NCBI GenBank assembly: GCA_036924285.1
Contig: JAYKYS010000009.1
Span: 12,400,001 to 12,464,000, forward strand
Reading direction: 5' to 3'
Source of the DNA: Asterella californica
Lineage: Eukaryota; Streptophyta; Marchantiopsida; Marchantiales; Aytoniaceae
Length of the DNA: 64,000 bases
Part shown: piece after piece, positions 47,219 to 59,299 of the stretch
Layout: the number at the start of each line of letters is the position of its first letter
Numbering within the stretch: position 1 is the stretch's first letter
Translations under genes and position numbers: made by a program
Notes under the pieces: model-generated
What the model saw: only the letters and a program-made list of their open reading frames with translations
What the model was told of the DNA's origin: nothing
Database searches by the model: none

Positions 47219-48793
47219 CTCACCCCCCACTTTGGAGGTTGATGCCCTCATCAACACTGATCCTTTAAGTTAACGCCAAGTTCAAGATGGGTAGCCAACC
47301 CCTTGGCGTCAAAATTGCATTTTGGTAGCTAACCCGCAATTCCCTTCTTGGCTTGAGTCTTAAGTTGTCGCTAGAACACTTAGAAAATTCCAACTAGTCT
47401 CGGAAAAAGCCTTACCTTTTTGGCTTACCCTAAACAAAACTAGTTGATAATTTCTAAACATTCTACTTAAGACTCTAACTTGCTAACTATAAGTATTCAC
47501 ACCTACTTACAAGGTCTCCCGAAGCTCACTTTCTGATCGCAACCTGATTTGACTTAGACGCGCGACTAAGTTACTTTGTAGAAAACCACAAAGCAAGATC
47601 ACCCCAAGCCCCAAGACAAGTATGAAAGTTCATACTTGCTTTGCCAATGCTACGGCAAACCTAAGTCTTGACATATTTAGATGCTTATCCAAACCAGCTC
47701 GCTTCCTTTGAGTGTGCTTCGTTCCTCCTCTTGACAACATCCTAGGCATCTGATCAGAACTTGTCATAGCCATGCACTACCAATACACTTAGACCAAATT
47801 TCAAGAAACAAAGTTTTTATTTCCAGATACAAGATAAAGCTACAAAATCCATCGACCCAAATCGCCTCAAGTTGCTACTCGTATGGTTCGTCGTTTCTTC
47901 ACTCCTCGCTGGAAGGAGATGTCCTCATCTTGCTAACGCCTTGATAAGGGCGCATCGTGACATTCTTTTAACAACTTGGTCCTAAGTTTTCCTTGTCCCA
48001 CATAAACCCGACTTTGCTTGAACATGAGTAAACCATATCTTAGCTGCTATGTTCTGCAACTTCACTCCTCGCTTGAGTTGTTCCAGGTACTCCTTCGCTT
48101 GATCATCGTCCATGTAACCTTCACGTATTCGCCTCTCCGAGTCTGACTCCTTAGGATACATAGCTCGTAAAATCTGAGTTGACGATGAAAGATATTCCTC
48201 CTTGCGACTCAAGGCGTCAGGAACCACATTGTCCTTTTCCGCTTTGTGGATTAATTCCATGTTCATGAGCACCAAGGTATCATGTCACCGTAGTTGCTTT
48301 GGCGTCACCTGATCTTGTGTCTCAAAGTACTTGAGCGAAATATTATCAATATACACTTGGGTTTTGTGGAGTCCCAAGTAATGCCGACATTTCCTCAAGC
48401 AATGAACCACGGCAAACAGTTCCTTCTCGTGAGTCGGCCATCGACTCTCTGTCCCAGACAGCTTCTTGCTTTCGTACGCTACAAGTTTTCCATCCTGCAC
48501 CAACACTCCGCCAATCGCATAGTCGCTTTGAATGGTTTGTCGAACTCTAACAGCTTCAAAACTAGCGCCTTTGACAAAATAGCTTTAATCGTTTGAAACG
48601 CATCATCCACCTCCTTGGTCTAACTTACCAGTACGTCTTTGTCCGTCCAGTCCGTCAGCGGCTTCGCGATATTTGAAAACCTCTTCACATAACCTTCTGC
48701 ATATCCGGGCTGACTCCTTCTGCACTAATGATATGTGCCAAGAAGTTAATGCGCTCCAAACCAAACTCACTCTTGTCGACATTGGCAAACAGC
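47219..48793 (-). pseudogene. Family D Gypsy pol: RNase H, start of integrase, 3' end
   Basis: On the minus strand, 48793 downward continues the RT thumb (FANVDKSEFGLERINFL) in broken frames. RNase H follows (LVAYESKKLSGTESRWPTHEKEL, then CRHYLGLHKTQVYIDN), then the connection (NVVPDALSRKEE) and, after a frameshift, the N-terminal integrase lead-in SRVYVGQGKLRTKLLKECHDAPL near 47950. The rest of integrase is deleted. Non-coding sequence then runs to the purine tract and LTR. Confidence 0.8.
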
Positions 48794-49345
48794 TGTGAAG
48801 CCTTGGTTTTTCGTTTTGTTAATTAATTGATTAGTTGTAAAGTAAATAAGAAGAATAGATGATAGAAGATAAACGATATGAGTAGAATAGTGTTATTTAG
48901 AAATTTAGTGAAGAATCTCAGTTCTGGAGAAATTTATCTAATCTATGGAGACACTGGAGGGATGACTTCCTCATAGATGAATTCCTCGGGCGAAGAGCTT
49001 TCTAACGATATGTTGTGCGAGGCAATCGGAGACCGAATGACGAAGTTACAGCAGACTGAAGAATGTCAGTCGTCAAGAGGAAAACCCTAACTTCGGCACG
49101 TGCGGGAAAACCTATCGCGGGATATAAGCCAGGTAACAAAGTCATTTACTTTACTATTTTACTATTCTCAGAGCGATAGCAGGAGCGCAACGAGCCGCAT
49201 TTTTCGATCGCCGAAGTACAGCTACTTCGCCGAAGTCAGTGACTGACCAGGAAGTCAATTTGAGAGGAAGAACTCGATTACGGGCGAGGAAAGGATTGCG
49301 ACGAAGAATCCGTTTGCGGCGAAGCTTGTTGCAGTGATCCTAGGG

Positions 49346-52300
49346 ATGCGAGGGATGCAGACAGCTAAGTCACCGAGGCTCCGAGCATTTGAAGTTAATC
49401 GAGCGGCTCTTCGCCGCTATGACAAGGAGCTCGAGGAGATGAGATTAGCATTCCTTTTACTTCCTTGGTGGGGGATGGTCTCCTCCAAATTGGTACACGA
49501 GTTGAAGGTCTGCAAGCAGCATCCGGCCGATGACAACTATGGGCGACCTTGTAACTGGACCGAAGCGCATTGGTCTGGCATCTTGGGGACTGACGATGCA
49601 AGTCGGGAAGGCGATCTTCTCTTCGACAACACATCTGCCGCTGCTTCGTCCGAAGCAGTGAAGAACTTCCCAAATCTTTTCAAGGAATTACCTCAAGGAA
49701 GGAACGGTTACAAAACGGGCGATTACTGCGATCCGAAGAAGAGAGAAGTAGCAGATGCGATTATGACGATCTTCAGGCCAAGAAGAACGACATACATGTC
49801 GAATTGGCAGATTAATTTCATTGAGCAGCTCTTCGCTGGGAGAAGAGCACATTGGACGAGGATCTTTCATCGTCATGTGCTGAAGCTTTGGAACGACGAA
49901 GACATGGTGTACATAGGACCATTTGTATCGGTGTTCTACATGAGGATGGGGCTGCTATCTACCGAACAGCAGAAGAAGTTAGGCTTTACCGCAGCTGCCG
50001 AAGAAGACGAATTTCAGGTAGTGCAGACTCCAGCCCGAGACGCACAACTAGAGAAGTTCTTCGACGAAGTCATCGCCGAGGAAACATCGACCGAAGTAGC
50101 GGTGGACACAGCGTAGAGGCAAGACGCGTCGACTTCAACACCAGTTCCAGAGAAGGCGACCGAAGAAGTAAATCCGGCCGAAGACGAAGATGTGGTCGAG
50201 GTATCTCCTCCGGTCAGCAGAAGTGGAAGGAAGAAACCGTTGGAAGAGACGCCGAGATCTGTACAGAAGTCGAGAAAGAAGATGAAGATGACGAAGACAA
50301 TCCGTGCCGATGATGAAGCAGCTGACGAAGAGGCGACTGAGGAAGCCGATGAAGGGGATACTCCTCGGGCGGTGTCGGGTTGAGAGTCTTCCTGGGAAGG
50401 GAAAACCTTCTGGCTGTGATATGAGCTTGAAGGCTGTGTTCAATCTACTCATGGAAGCGTTGGGCTTTAGACTGTGGCTGGTTTACTCACAGGATAGGCT
50501 TCAGGTCTCAAGGTGATACTGAAAAACACTCATATAAGTCTCTAGGCTCTTCTGATATGTTCAGGAAGCAAAGTTCAGGCTTAACTAGCAATGATAAGAT
50601 CAGATGGCGAACTTTGACACTCAGGATTGAGAAATATGTGAAGGTTCAGACTTCAGAACTCCTCCTACATGTAAATGAGGTTCTACTGGATACACATACG
50701 AAATTTCAGCTTCATATCAATTCAGAGCACTAAGATATGAGCAGAAACTTTCTGAGTAGAGAAATTACGGCAGTTTCTGGTACCCAGACAGCTATTTCGA
50801 CCTATAACAAAGAATTGGCTCGATCACTTCCGGAAATTCTTACAGGATTTGCAGTACACAGCTTGCTGAACACTCCTGTGAAGTTGGGCCTCCTGATTCC
50901 ACACAGAACTCCAGATCTCGCTCTCTGAAGTTGCTGTTCCAGATTGAGAGCTTTTCGGACCCCCTCTACTTCAGCGGCCGCCCTGAATTACTCAGTCACT
51001 CAAATGATATGAAAATTTTTGGACAGTCCTAGCCCGGCTGACAGTGAACGCAACCTCGAAGGTTTGAAGCGATTTACTCAATTCTGCTGGAATTGGCACT
51101 GAAAACCCCAAAATCAACAAAAGTGCAGCAGTTTTGGCACAATCCGAACTTCAATTGGGCATAACTCCTTGTTTATTGATCCAAATCGATCAAGAATTTC
51201 ACTGACAGTGCTTGGCTCGACGAGCTCTATCTCCCTGTGCTCTCAGATTTCGCAGTGTCCTCACCAAATGCTCGAAATCCGCTCTAGAGCTTTGTTTCTA
51301 AACTTAGAGTTAAACAAAAGACAAAAATGGACCAATGGGAGCTCATAGCTCCATTTGGTTGTCATTTTGTGCCTTAAACTACCTGGTAACTTATCTACAC
51401 TCATAGGCTACCACGTCAAGCCCCCTAGAGTGCCAACATAAAACTTAAACTACCTAAAACGACATACAGCCCTAAAAGTAAACTAAAATCAGCTAAAAGC
51501 GTGCATGGGCAACACGTAAGTACAACCCACGAGCTTAAACCCTATCTACATGGTAAATCTAAGTCATGTACATTGAGTAACATAGATAAGTATGAATTCA
51601 CTTGCACAAGCGTACGAATGCTTGAACAAGATAAATATCATACTACCAACCTACTAGGATCCAAAATATATGACAGAGCTAACAGCATATGCAAAAGGTG
51701 TCAACCATAAGCATAAAAGACTAAGAATAGCACAGAGCTAACTTCTAAGACTACTAAACATCAAGTGACGGAGTAGAAATAACATGCGCCAAGTAACGCG
51801 ACAGCAGTGATCAGTGAATCATTTACTATGTCAAATGATTCACATCACGACAGCGGAGAAGAGCGCTGACACTACACCGAAGACTACTCTTTCTCTATCG
51901 ACGATAGGAGAGATAGAGCAGTTTACTTCTTCGACGAAGTACATCCAAGAGGTAGTCGTACCGCTGCTCCACAGCTTAGAAGGAAACCGTGGGACATACG
52001 AAGAGGTTGTCGGTCGGCAGTTGAACCTCGCGGAGTTAGTGCAGACGATGCACTTCGGCCGAGGTAACTGGAAGGAGGAGAAAGAGAACTTACGTACAGC
52101 TCTCCTCATGGCACAGAAGGAGACCCAAACGAAGATCGAGGAGTTGAAGAATGAGACATCGGAGAAAGAGCTTCTTCTTCGACAGAAGTTGGATCAGGAG
52201 AAAGATCATGAGAAAGTACTTTCTGTAATGAAGAAGCAACTAAACGAGATGCGCACTCAGAGAGATCGAGCTCAAGATGTGGTTGCGGAAATGACGAAGG

Positions 52301-52662
52301 AAATCGATCACTCGAAGCGTCGACTAACTTCGGCCGAGGAGCTCAACGCTCAACTTCGGAGTAGGATCGAGCCGACGTTGAAGAACTACTTCGCCGTTGA
52401 ATTGGACACCGAGGAGCTGGGATTTCTTCGCCAGGTTAGAGAGGAGTTTTTAGCTGCAGATGCGGAGGGTACTACAGTTAAGAACCGAGTAGCTAGGCTA
52501 GACCAGCGGGTAGTTAGGGAGCTTAGGGAGGTTAGAGCAACCATAGAGTTCTCAGTTTGCGAGATAGGTAGAGAGTTAGCGATAGGAAGCGGTGTTGTTC
52601 CTGGTGTCGTTTCAGACACAGGACCTTCATCCGACGGCCCAGAAGTGCTCCCGACTTCTTAG
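49346..52662 (+). pseudogene. Interrupted ORF of family C, unknown transposon-type protein
   Basis: One frame runs from 49346 to 50372 and resumes in phase at 51857 after the family A solo LTR and its duplicated GCGG are discounted, ending at 52662. It is broken only by a TAG at 50114 and the LTR. The N-terminal ~240 residues are globular, with Trp-rich motifs (LLPWWGMV, NWQINFIEQLF, HWTRIFHRHVLKLW), reminiscent of plant 'putative transposon protein' domains, an impression I cannot test here. Next comes an acidic/basic linker with a Lys/Arg cluster (KKPLEETPRSVQKSRKKMK). The last ~260 residues are a long heptad-rich coiled coil (about 51990..52350) with a short Gly/Ser tail. About 605 codons in total. 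No catalytic motif seen. Confidence 0.6.
50373..51852 (-). mobile_element. Solo LTR, family A, inside the family C ORF
   Basis: 1480 bp, plus-strand ends TGTCGGGTTGAGAG and CACATCACGACA, matching the family A LTRs in reverse. GCGG flanks it on both sides (50369..50372 and 51853..51856), a perfect 4-bp duplication. The family end-hairpin GGAAGGgaaaaCCTTC with CTGGCTGTGATATG is intact. No internal sequence remains, so unequal recombination has removed it. Confidence 0.88.
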
Positions 52663-53434
52663 GAAGAAGATCCGTCATCTTCGGGAAAATTTGTATATAA
52701 GCGTTGTGTTGTTCGTGCTCAGTACCTCTTTGTGTTTTATCATTTTTGAGTTTTCTATTTCTTGAGTTTGCGGATTGTCTACTTCGGGGATTTACTTACG
52801 AAGTATCGTAGTTTGCTGTGGTAGGAATTAGTCTGGGTGCCGAAGGATTTGCTGTCGACATTTGAAATCAGAGTAGAACGTTTACGGCGAGGACTGAGAA
52901 TAGACCAGCATCTGCGGGGTTAGTTTGCTACGAAGACGTTTTTGGGCGAAGTTGACTTCGGAGGAAGTTGTTCTTTGGTGAGAGCATTTTGGAAGAAGTT
53001 CAATCTGGTACTTCGGCGGAAGAAGAGTCTTCTTCGTCAGAGTTTTCCGAGAGCAGTAGTAGTGAAAGTAACTTAGTGTGAAAATACTTAGCGTTTATGT
53101 TGTTAGAGGCTACTTAGTAGCACTTCAGCAGTACTTCCTCGTGTGACATTTCCGTCCGTAGCTCTGTTTCTCTGTTATTCATCTATTTCTTGAGGTCCCT
53201 GACCTGTTTTGTATCTGTTCTGTTAATTGTCAGGATTATCAACTCTGTCTTGTTGGATAGACCTGAGTTTGATCTCTACCGGGACTGATTTCTGCCCGTG
53301 AGAATAAAAGACAACTATAAAAAATCACCTTTGTCACATGTTTACTACTTTTGGATGATCTTTATTTGCATCTCTGTGGGTTCGATCCTTAAATTACTAC
53401 TTTCGAGCATCTTTTGGTTTTCTTGTGTGTTACA

Positions 53435-54420
53435 ACAGCTTATGCTCCCGCAGCTTCGTCAACACCACCCTTAGCTGCTCCGTGTGCGACTCCAAGGTTT
53501 TGGAGTAGATCAAGATGTCGTCGATATAAACGATGACAAACTCATCCATCTCCTCGCAAAAAGTTGTGTTCATCAATGTAGTGAACGTCGAAGGGGCGTT
53601 GCAGAGTCCAAATGGCATTACTACGAATTCAAACGATCCGTATCTAGTTCGACAAGCGGTCTTCTCAACATCTGGATCAGCTATCCGGATCTGATAATAT
53701 CGTGACTTCAAGTCTATCCTGCTGAAGTACTTTGCGCTCGTTAGCCCGTCAAAGAGGTCGTCTATCCTTGGCAAAGGATAGTTATTCTTCACCGTCATCT
53801 TATTGAGTGCACGATAATCTACGCAGAGTCGTAACTTCCCATCATTCTTCTTTGCGAAAAGAACTGAGGCTCCATGAGGTGACTTACTGGTTCGAATATA
53901 TCTCCGGGTTAATAGCTCACCGAGTGTCTTTTCAACTCAAGGAGTTCCACCTGATTGAGTCGGTAAGGGACTTTGGAAGATGGTTCTGATCCTGGTAAGA
54001 CTTCAATCTTGTGATCCACCACCCGCCTTGGAGGTAACTCAGCAGGTACTCATCCGTCAAGACATCCTCAAACTCCTTAATCACTTCGCGAAGCACCTCC
54101 GGAAGTTTAGTCGCGTCTCTTGATGTTTCCTCTTGTCTGTCACCCGCCATCAATTCTGCAACCCGCATTAAACACATGACCCCGTCGTTGAAGTCCATCT
54201 ATTTATCTTTGATCAAATTCACTGCAAAGTTGTCAATTTTCCGCGCCTTCTGGATCAGCCTTACTCCCAGCTTTCTTCTTTTAACTCTAACGTTTAACCT
54301 TAAAGGTTTCCACCTAAGTTTCACTTCAAACCTGTCCAAGAAAATGTTCCCCAAAACCGCATGGATATCATCCATCTCGCGCACCGTGAAGTTCTCTGTG
54401 AACTCCAACTTCCCACAATA
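53435..54420 (-). pseudogene. Family D Gypsy pol: protease tail and reverse transcriptase
   Basis: On the minus strand: REMDDIHAVLGNIFLDRFEV (after the protease), a linker, then RT lead-in [10 protein letters not shown], a frameshifted [12 protein letters not shown], and the RT palm with [44 protein letters not shown] and the catalytic YIDDILIYS, up to LREHKLL, where the family C insertion begins. At least one frameshift lies near 53870 and a Gly-to-Arg change in LKSGYYQI. Confidence 0.88.
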
Positions 54421-54449
54421 GTATTTCTCTGCTCAGACTTGTTATCCAT

Positions 54450-54715
54450 GGCTTTGTATTTTTATCGTTTATCTATTTCTTGAGGTCCTTGACTGTTTAG
54501 TATCTGTTATGTTATTTGCCAAGATTATCAACTTTGTCTTATTAGATAGATCTAAGTTTGAACTCTACCGAGAATGATTTATGTCTGTGAGAATAAAAGA
54601 TAACTATAAAGAATCACCTTTGTCACTTGTTAATTGTATTTAGATGATATTTACTTGCATTTCTATGGGTCCGAACGTAATATTACTACTTTCGAGCATC
54701 TCTTGATAAAGATCC
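54450..54715 (+). repeat. Fragment of the family C right end
   Basis: Collinear with about 53168..53425: TCTATTTCTTGAGGTCC, GAGAATAAAAGA, CTATGGGTCCGAACG and TACTACTTTCGAGCATC. It lacks the terminal GTGTTACA and is truncated on both sides. Confidence 0.7.
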
Positions 54716-54729
54716 TCTCTATAGATCGA

Positions 54730-55833
54730 GCACCTAACACTACTGGTTGCTGATCTCTCTTCAAATATGCCATCTCAACTCTTAAATCTCTCAATTGTTG
54801 AGTGAACTTCAATCAAGTTCTGTTGATTTTGATTCTCAACAGATCACTGTCTAGAACCTCTCTGTGTTGGAATGAGCACTAAAGGTGCCTGAAGAATCAC
54901 AACAGATACGAGAACTATTGGAGGAACTTGGAGCACCACTCGTTGTTCTAGAAAAGTCGTTGTATCTAGTTGTCCAACTACTGCCATCCTACCACGACGT
55001 TGTCTTGCAAGAGTAGATACTACTTCTTCCATTCTTCTTCAATCAGATGTAACTCTCTCCTCTACTCCACGACCAGCTAACATAAAACAAAGTCTATTTG
55101 TTACAAATTCATCCATAGTCTCCAAGAACAATTCTATATTTCTTGCATCCAACGTCAGCTTTTCCAAGTCAGAAAGCTGCGAGTATCTCTTATCAAACTC
55201 ACGGATCAACTCATGCAATCCATGATACGTCCAGGTTGACGCTCTATCCAATCAAGAAATGTCCTCCTGTGACTCTATCAAAATCTTCTTCTACAAATTC
55301 CTCCCTCAATGCACTTTCAAAAAAATTCCATCCTCCTAGATGTCTCCTTTGTATACTCTTACTTTCTCTCTCAATTCAAGAACAACACTCAACTCAAAAC
55401 TCAGAATTACCTCAACTTCATGTGCCTTCACCAGTTCTGTTTCTTCCAAATACTCTCACAAGTACTTGGTAACTTTTCTTCCATCGAATCGCTCACGTCA
55501 ACCAACAACTGCTTATAGAGCCTTTGTTGATTTCAGTTCAGCTCCTCCAATTGCAAGTTGTTGTTGAATCAAAGCAGCCAACGCTTGAAGCATTTGAGTT
55601 ATTTCAACAGCAGGTTGTGCACTTGCAACTGGAGATGTAGCAAGTACTCCTTGAGAAGCAATGCCATTGACCAAGAGTCCCTTAAACAAGATTACCTTGA
55701 GCAGCAACACCCTTAGCAACAACTACACCTTGAATGAAAGCACGATGATCCATCTTCCTCACTCAATCCAATAAATTTTCCAAGTCAATCATCCCAAGGA
55801 CCCAAGTGTAGAGACATAAAGACAGATACCAAG
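54730..55833 (-). pseudogene. Gag fragment of the family A/B lineage
   Basis: Minus-strand frames carry a Val/Ala-rich start and IQQQLAIGGAELKSTKAL (55513..55722), matching GGGELKSTKAL of family A. Gag core residues follow (LIREFDKRYSQLSDLEKLTL, 55039..55251), then a basic RQRRGRMAVVGQ segment (54960..55020). Stops and frameshifts separate them. It lies directly behind the LTR at 55834..57176 in the right orientation to be its internal region, cut off at about 54720. Confidence 0.75.
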
Positions 55834-57176
55834 ATGTCGTAGAGAGAGTCTTTCATGAGGAGGAAGGACCTCCTGTCTGTGATTTATCCTGAGAGTGATC
55901 AAAAGAAAAACAAACTGTTGCTAGTAATCAAAAACTCAAATAAAATCTCTTATAGTCATCAGACACTCAAATCTGTGCAAATCCACTTTCCAAGATTCAA
56001 ATTATTTTATTCACGTCTCAATTTTTCAATCAGTGTCTCATGGATCACAATCTCTCCCTCTCTCCTACGCAAGTCGTCTTTTCAACTCTCTTGAAAATCC
56101 TCTCAAACTCTCGTTGTACGTCGATTTACCTAAAAAATGAACCCTTTGCTCAGCAGCTCCCTAGCTAAGCTGCTGTCTTTATATCTCTACACGCACATTT
56201 ATTTAGCTAAGATGACCCCATGTTTAATAAAAATTTCTCAACCCTCGATGCCATCTTGATGCAACTTAGATTATGAACTTAGTCATGATTTTACGACCGA
56301 AGCCACAGCTACAAGATTACCCCACACGGCTTACAATCCTCCCATAGCTGAATCAAGTATCTCTCAGCTCATAATCTCGGTTGCATGCGGAGGCTTAGAC
56401 GAAAGTCCTTGTTTAAAAAAGATATCGGTCCTTTGCTGAATCAAGTATCTCCTAGCTCATAATCTGGATTGCATGCGAGAGCTTAGACCTAGAAGCCCAC
56501 ATTTAAAGAGGATATCGGTCCTCCGTCCATAGATGTGCAAGACATAACCACACACCCAACATAGACTCCCATCCAGGAGGTCAACATGTTGAGATAAGAA
56601 CTAATAGCCAAGAGGATTTGATCTAAGGACCTCTTCTTTCTAGGTGGACGACCCTTCCACTGAGGTGGCTCCTGCTTTCATTTAATATAGTAAATAAACA
56701 TGTACGTAAGTCTACAGAACTCGTTTTTATCTCATTTGTCAACTTTTGGGGTGTTACTTTCATTGTATATCTTTGTTTTCAATAACGAAAGAACCAAAAC
56801 TAGACTACTCAAGAACGCCTCCACGATGGTGTCATCAGTATAATGAATTCGAGTCACCAATGGAAAATGATAGAGTTTTCTCTTTGTCACTTTCTTAAAC
56901 TAGAAATGATGCAAGCATCTATGTATAACCTTGTTCTGCATAAATTAAAACACATGCTTGCTCTATTCAAGAAGAGCTTCCACCTGGTACCTTCATAACT
57001 TCTTAGTAGTTCTTAAGATTATAAGCTAGAGGGCCGCTTGTCTATCTTAGCCCTAGCTTAGCACTTGCTCAGCTTAACAAGCTCCAGGGCAGCTTTCTTT
57101 ACCACTACGTATAGAATCGATGAAAAACTCTTTTATGAACCATCTTTCACTATACAAACTATCTTGCAACAAGACA
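55834..57176 (-). repeat. Family B LTR attached to gag remains
   Basis: 1343 bp, plus-strand ends TGTCGTAGAGAGAGTC and CTTGCAACAAGACA. The hairpin GGAAGGaCCTCCTgtctgtgat lies near 55857. The order of internal blocks defines the presumed original layout against which the copy at 25608..26827 is inverted. It contains a third tRNA-like module at about 56624..56690 (minus strand, with GGATTTGATC-type distorted B box). Confidence 0.75.
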
Positions 57177-57560
57177 GCACATGGAGTGAAGCTACCTTGG
57201 GGTGAAGCGATGAGCGTTTCAGTGGAGCGATATGAGAATGATAAATAACAGCATGTTGTTATTTACCAAGCACTCCAAGCTGAAGCGACTTGGGTAGAGC
57301 GACCTAAGGGTGAAACGACGAGCGCCTCAAGTGGAACGATCTGGAGGTGAAGTGACGGGTGTCCTAGGTGGAGTGACTTCAAGGTGGAGCAACTCGAGTA
57401 TGATAAATAAGAACAAGTTGTTTACGGAGCGCTCTAGGATGGAGCGACTTGGGTGGAGCGCCTAAGGTGGAACGACCTAGGGGTGAAGCGATAGGCATCT
57501 CAAATGATGATATATTGTTATTTATCAAACGTTCCAAGGTAGAGCGACTTAGGTGGAGCG
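57177..57560. repeat. Degenerate minisatellite, GGTGGAGCGACTT-type units
   Basis: Roughly 14-15 bp units near GGTGGAGCGACYTAG recur many times, grouped into a looser higher-order unit marked by ATGATAAATAA...TTGTTATTTA at about 57235, 57400 and 57505. Non-coding. Confidence 0.75.
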
Positions 57561-57904
57561 ATATTGACATGGAAAATAAATACTAGTTGTTATTTATAAT
57601 TGAAAAATAACAACTTATTATTAATTCATAAACATATAGACCATATGTTAACGGGTGTTTTGGGGGACTTTTTGGGATCTTTGGGGTTCTTCGAGAGGTT
57701 TCTGCCACAAGTAAGCTTGGATGAATTTGGAATTTGACGTAGGCACCTTGACTTACAATGAGAAAGGATTAGCTTGAACCTGCGAGATAGCGATGGAAGT
57801 TTTGAATCCAATGCAAGCGCGCATGCGTCATTGGATTTAGATTTATGCAAGTTTCGCATAGGATTAGTCGGTTCATGCAGATGAAGGTTTGAGATTTGGG
57901 AGAA
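57561..57904. other. Spacer, no gene seen
   Basis: AT-rich, ending with a near-palindrome of TTGTTATTTATAAT/AAAATAACAA near 57583..57613. The 77-codon minus frame at 57626..57859 shows no family. Confidence 0.35.
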
Positions 57905-59297
57905 ATTGAAAGAACCGTTGGGGCTGTTCTGGAGTCCAAACGTGCTGTTCTTGATCTATCGGGATTAGAATATCAAGTTCTATAGGAAATTGAAGACGAT
58001 GTGGATTTTCATCATGTGGATTGAGAATTTCGGATGAAATTGGCTCTCAAGGAAGCACTTACGTAAGATTTTATGTGCCTACGACTTGAGGTTGGATTGT
58101 TCTTCACGATCGGCAGGTCAAACTCTTCCTTCTTGGTGTCTATGTGATCAGAAAGTCTTCACCTACTCAGAGGAGAAGACAATACGTGGATTGGGTTGCT
58201 GGTTTGGGTGTGGCGAGTGAATTTGAGCTGCAAGGGAGCGATTTACGTCTATCTTTTTCTTCCTGCAACAAAATTTCTTGTGTGGTTTTGCAGGGGAACT
58301 CCGAATTGTTTGGAGTCTCATTGGGTTTAGATTACCAAGGAAGATGAATCTTTGATCAAGCGATTTGTTTGGACGGTGTGCGTAGATTTAGACCATAGGG
58401 AAGAGGTTTTAAGATTTTTGATGACTTACGATCAAAAATTATTCATATCTTAGGTGTTGGATATCGGATCATAGGGTTCTTGGAGCCAACTGAGTCAAGA
58501 AGAAGGACCCTACATGTTTTTGATGATCGTTCAGCAAAAGGAAGAAGTCTTCGGATCGATGTTCTTCAGCTTCTTTATTACGGGTTGGGTGTCTACTTCG
58601 ACGTTCTTGCTATATCGCTAGCTACGTGGATTGCATTCTCAACCCTTATTTGGATTAGAACAATCTGACCATTTGGACTAGTGATCTAGTGAGTAGTAAA
58701 GACACCGCAAGTTTGGATTTGAATACGGATTACTCTTGGTCTATCGCTCACTACATGGATTAGACTCTCCACTCTCATTTCGATTAGAGTGATCTAACCA
58801 TTTGAGCTAGTGATATATTGAACAACGGTGATGCAGTGGCGCTGTTATGGGTGTAGCTTCTGTACTTAAGGAGTTTGGGTAACGAGACGCTGTTGTGAAG
58901 CTAAATGTTAGCAAAGATGTGTTTACAATGCTTCGATAGTTCTTATCCCAAGACTGGATTCTGAGGTTAGGTTAGGGACTGAGTCAAGACTAGAGATTGT
59001 TCTAGTCTTCTCATCTCATTTTTGTAGTACATAACGGATGTGTATATAAAGTGAAGTTTGGATATATCTCGTTTTTTTCTCGTGATTGTATGTATCTCTC
59101 TCTTTCACACTGCACATGATATTTTCACATCCACATAGCCCACGTATTCCTGTACAACTTTCACGTAAAAAATCATGACGATGTGAGACCATTCGATCTA
59201 TTCTGGAATCTAAACTTGTTGTCTTTGAATCCATCGTGATAAGAACATCAAGTTCTACAAGAAATTGAAAACGATGCGGATTTTCATTAGACGGGTT
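57905..59297 (+). repeat. Repeat E, plus copy, with terminal repetition
   Basis: Collinear with the minus copy at 42930..46085. Its left end (about 57910..58030, GTTCTGGAGTCCAAACGTG ... GATGTGGATTTTCAT) recurs, diverged, at about 59195..59290, just before family D sequence starts at 59300. A TATATAAAG box is at about 59042. The 1.28-kb spacing between terminal copies is compatible with LTR-like or tandem organisation. Confidence 0.6.
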
Positions 59298-59299
59298 GG

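Larger units (their letters stand above)
48794..53434 (+). mobile_element. 4.6-kb insertion with TG...CA ends, solo-LTR-like, carrying an ORF (family C)
   Basis: It splits the RT of a family D element exactly: ACAGC occurs at 48789..48793 and 53435..53439, a perfect 5-bp target duplication, and removing the insert restores the RT frame. The insert begins TGTGAAGCC and ends GTGTTACA. No direct terminal repeats and no pol are visible. Subtracting the nested family A solo LTR leaves about 3.16 kb, holding one long plus-strand ORF and, near the right end, AATAAA and a GGGTTCGATCC string. A second copy of its last ~270 bp is at 54450..54715. The simplest reading is a solo LTR that itself encodes a protein; a non-autonomous element is the alternative. 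Confidence 0.65.

Noticed and set aside
57177..57560. CRISPR array
   Set aside because: Short degenerate repeats without constant spacing or unique spacers, in a plant nuclear context.
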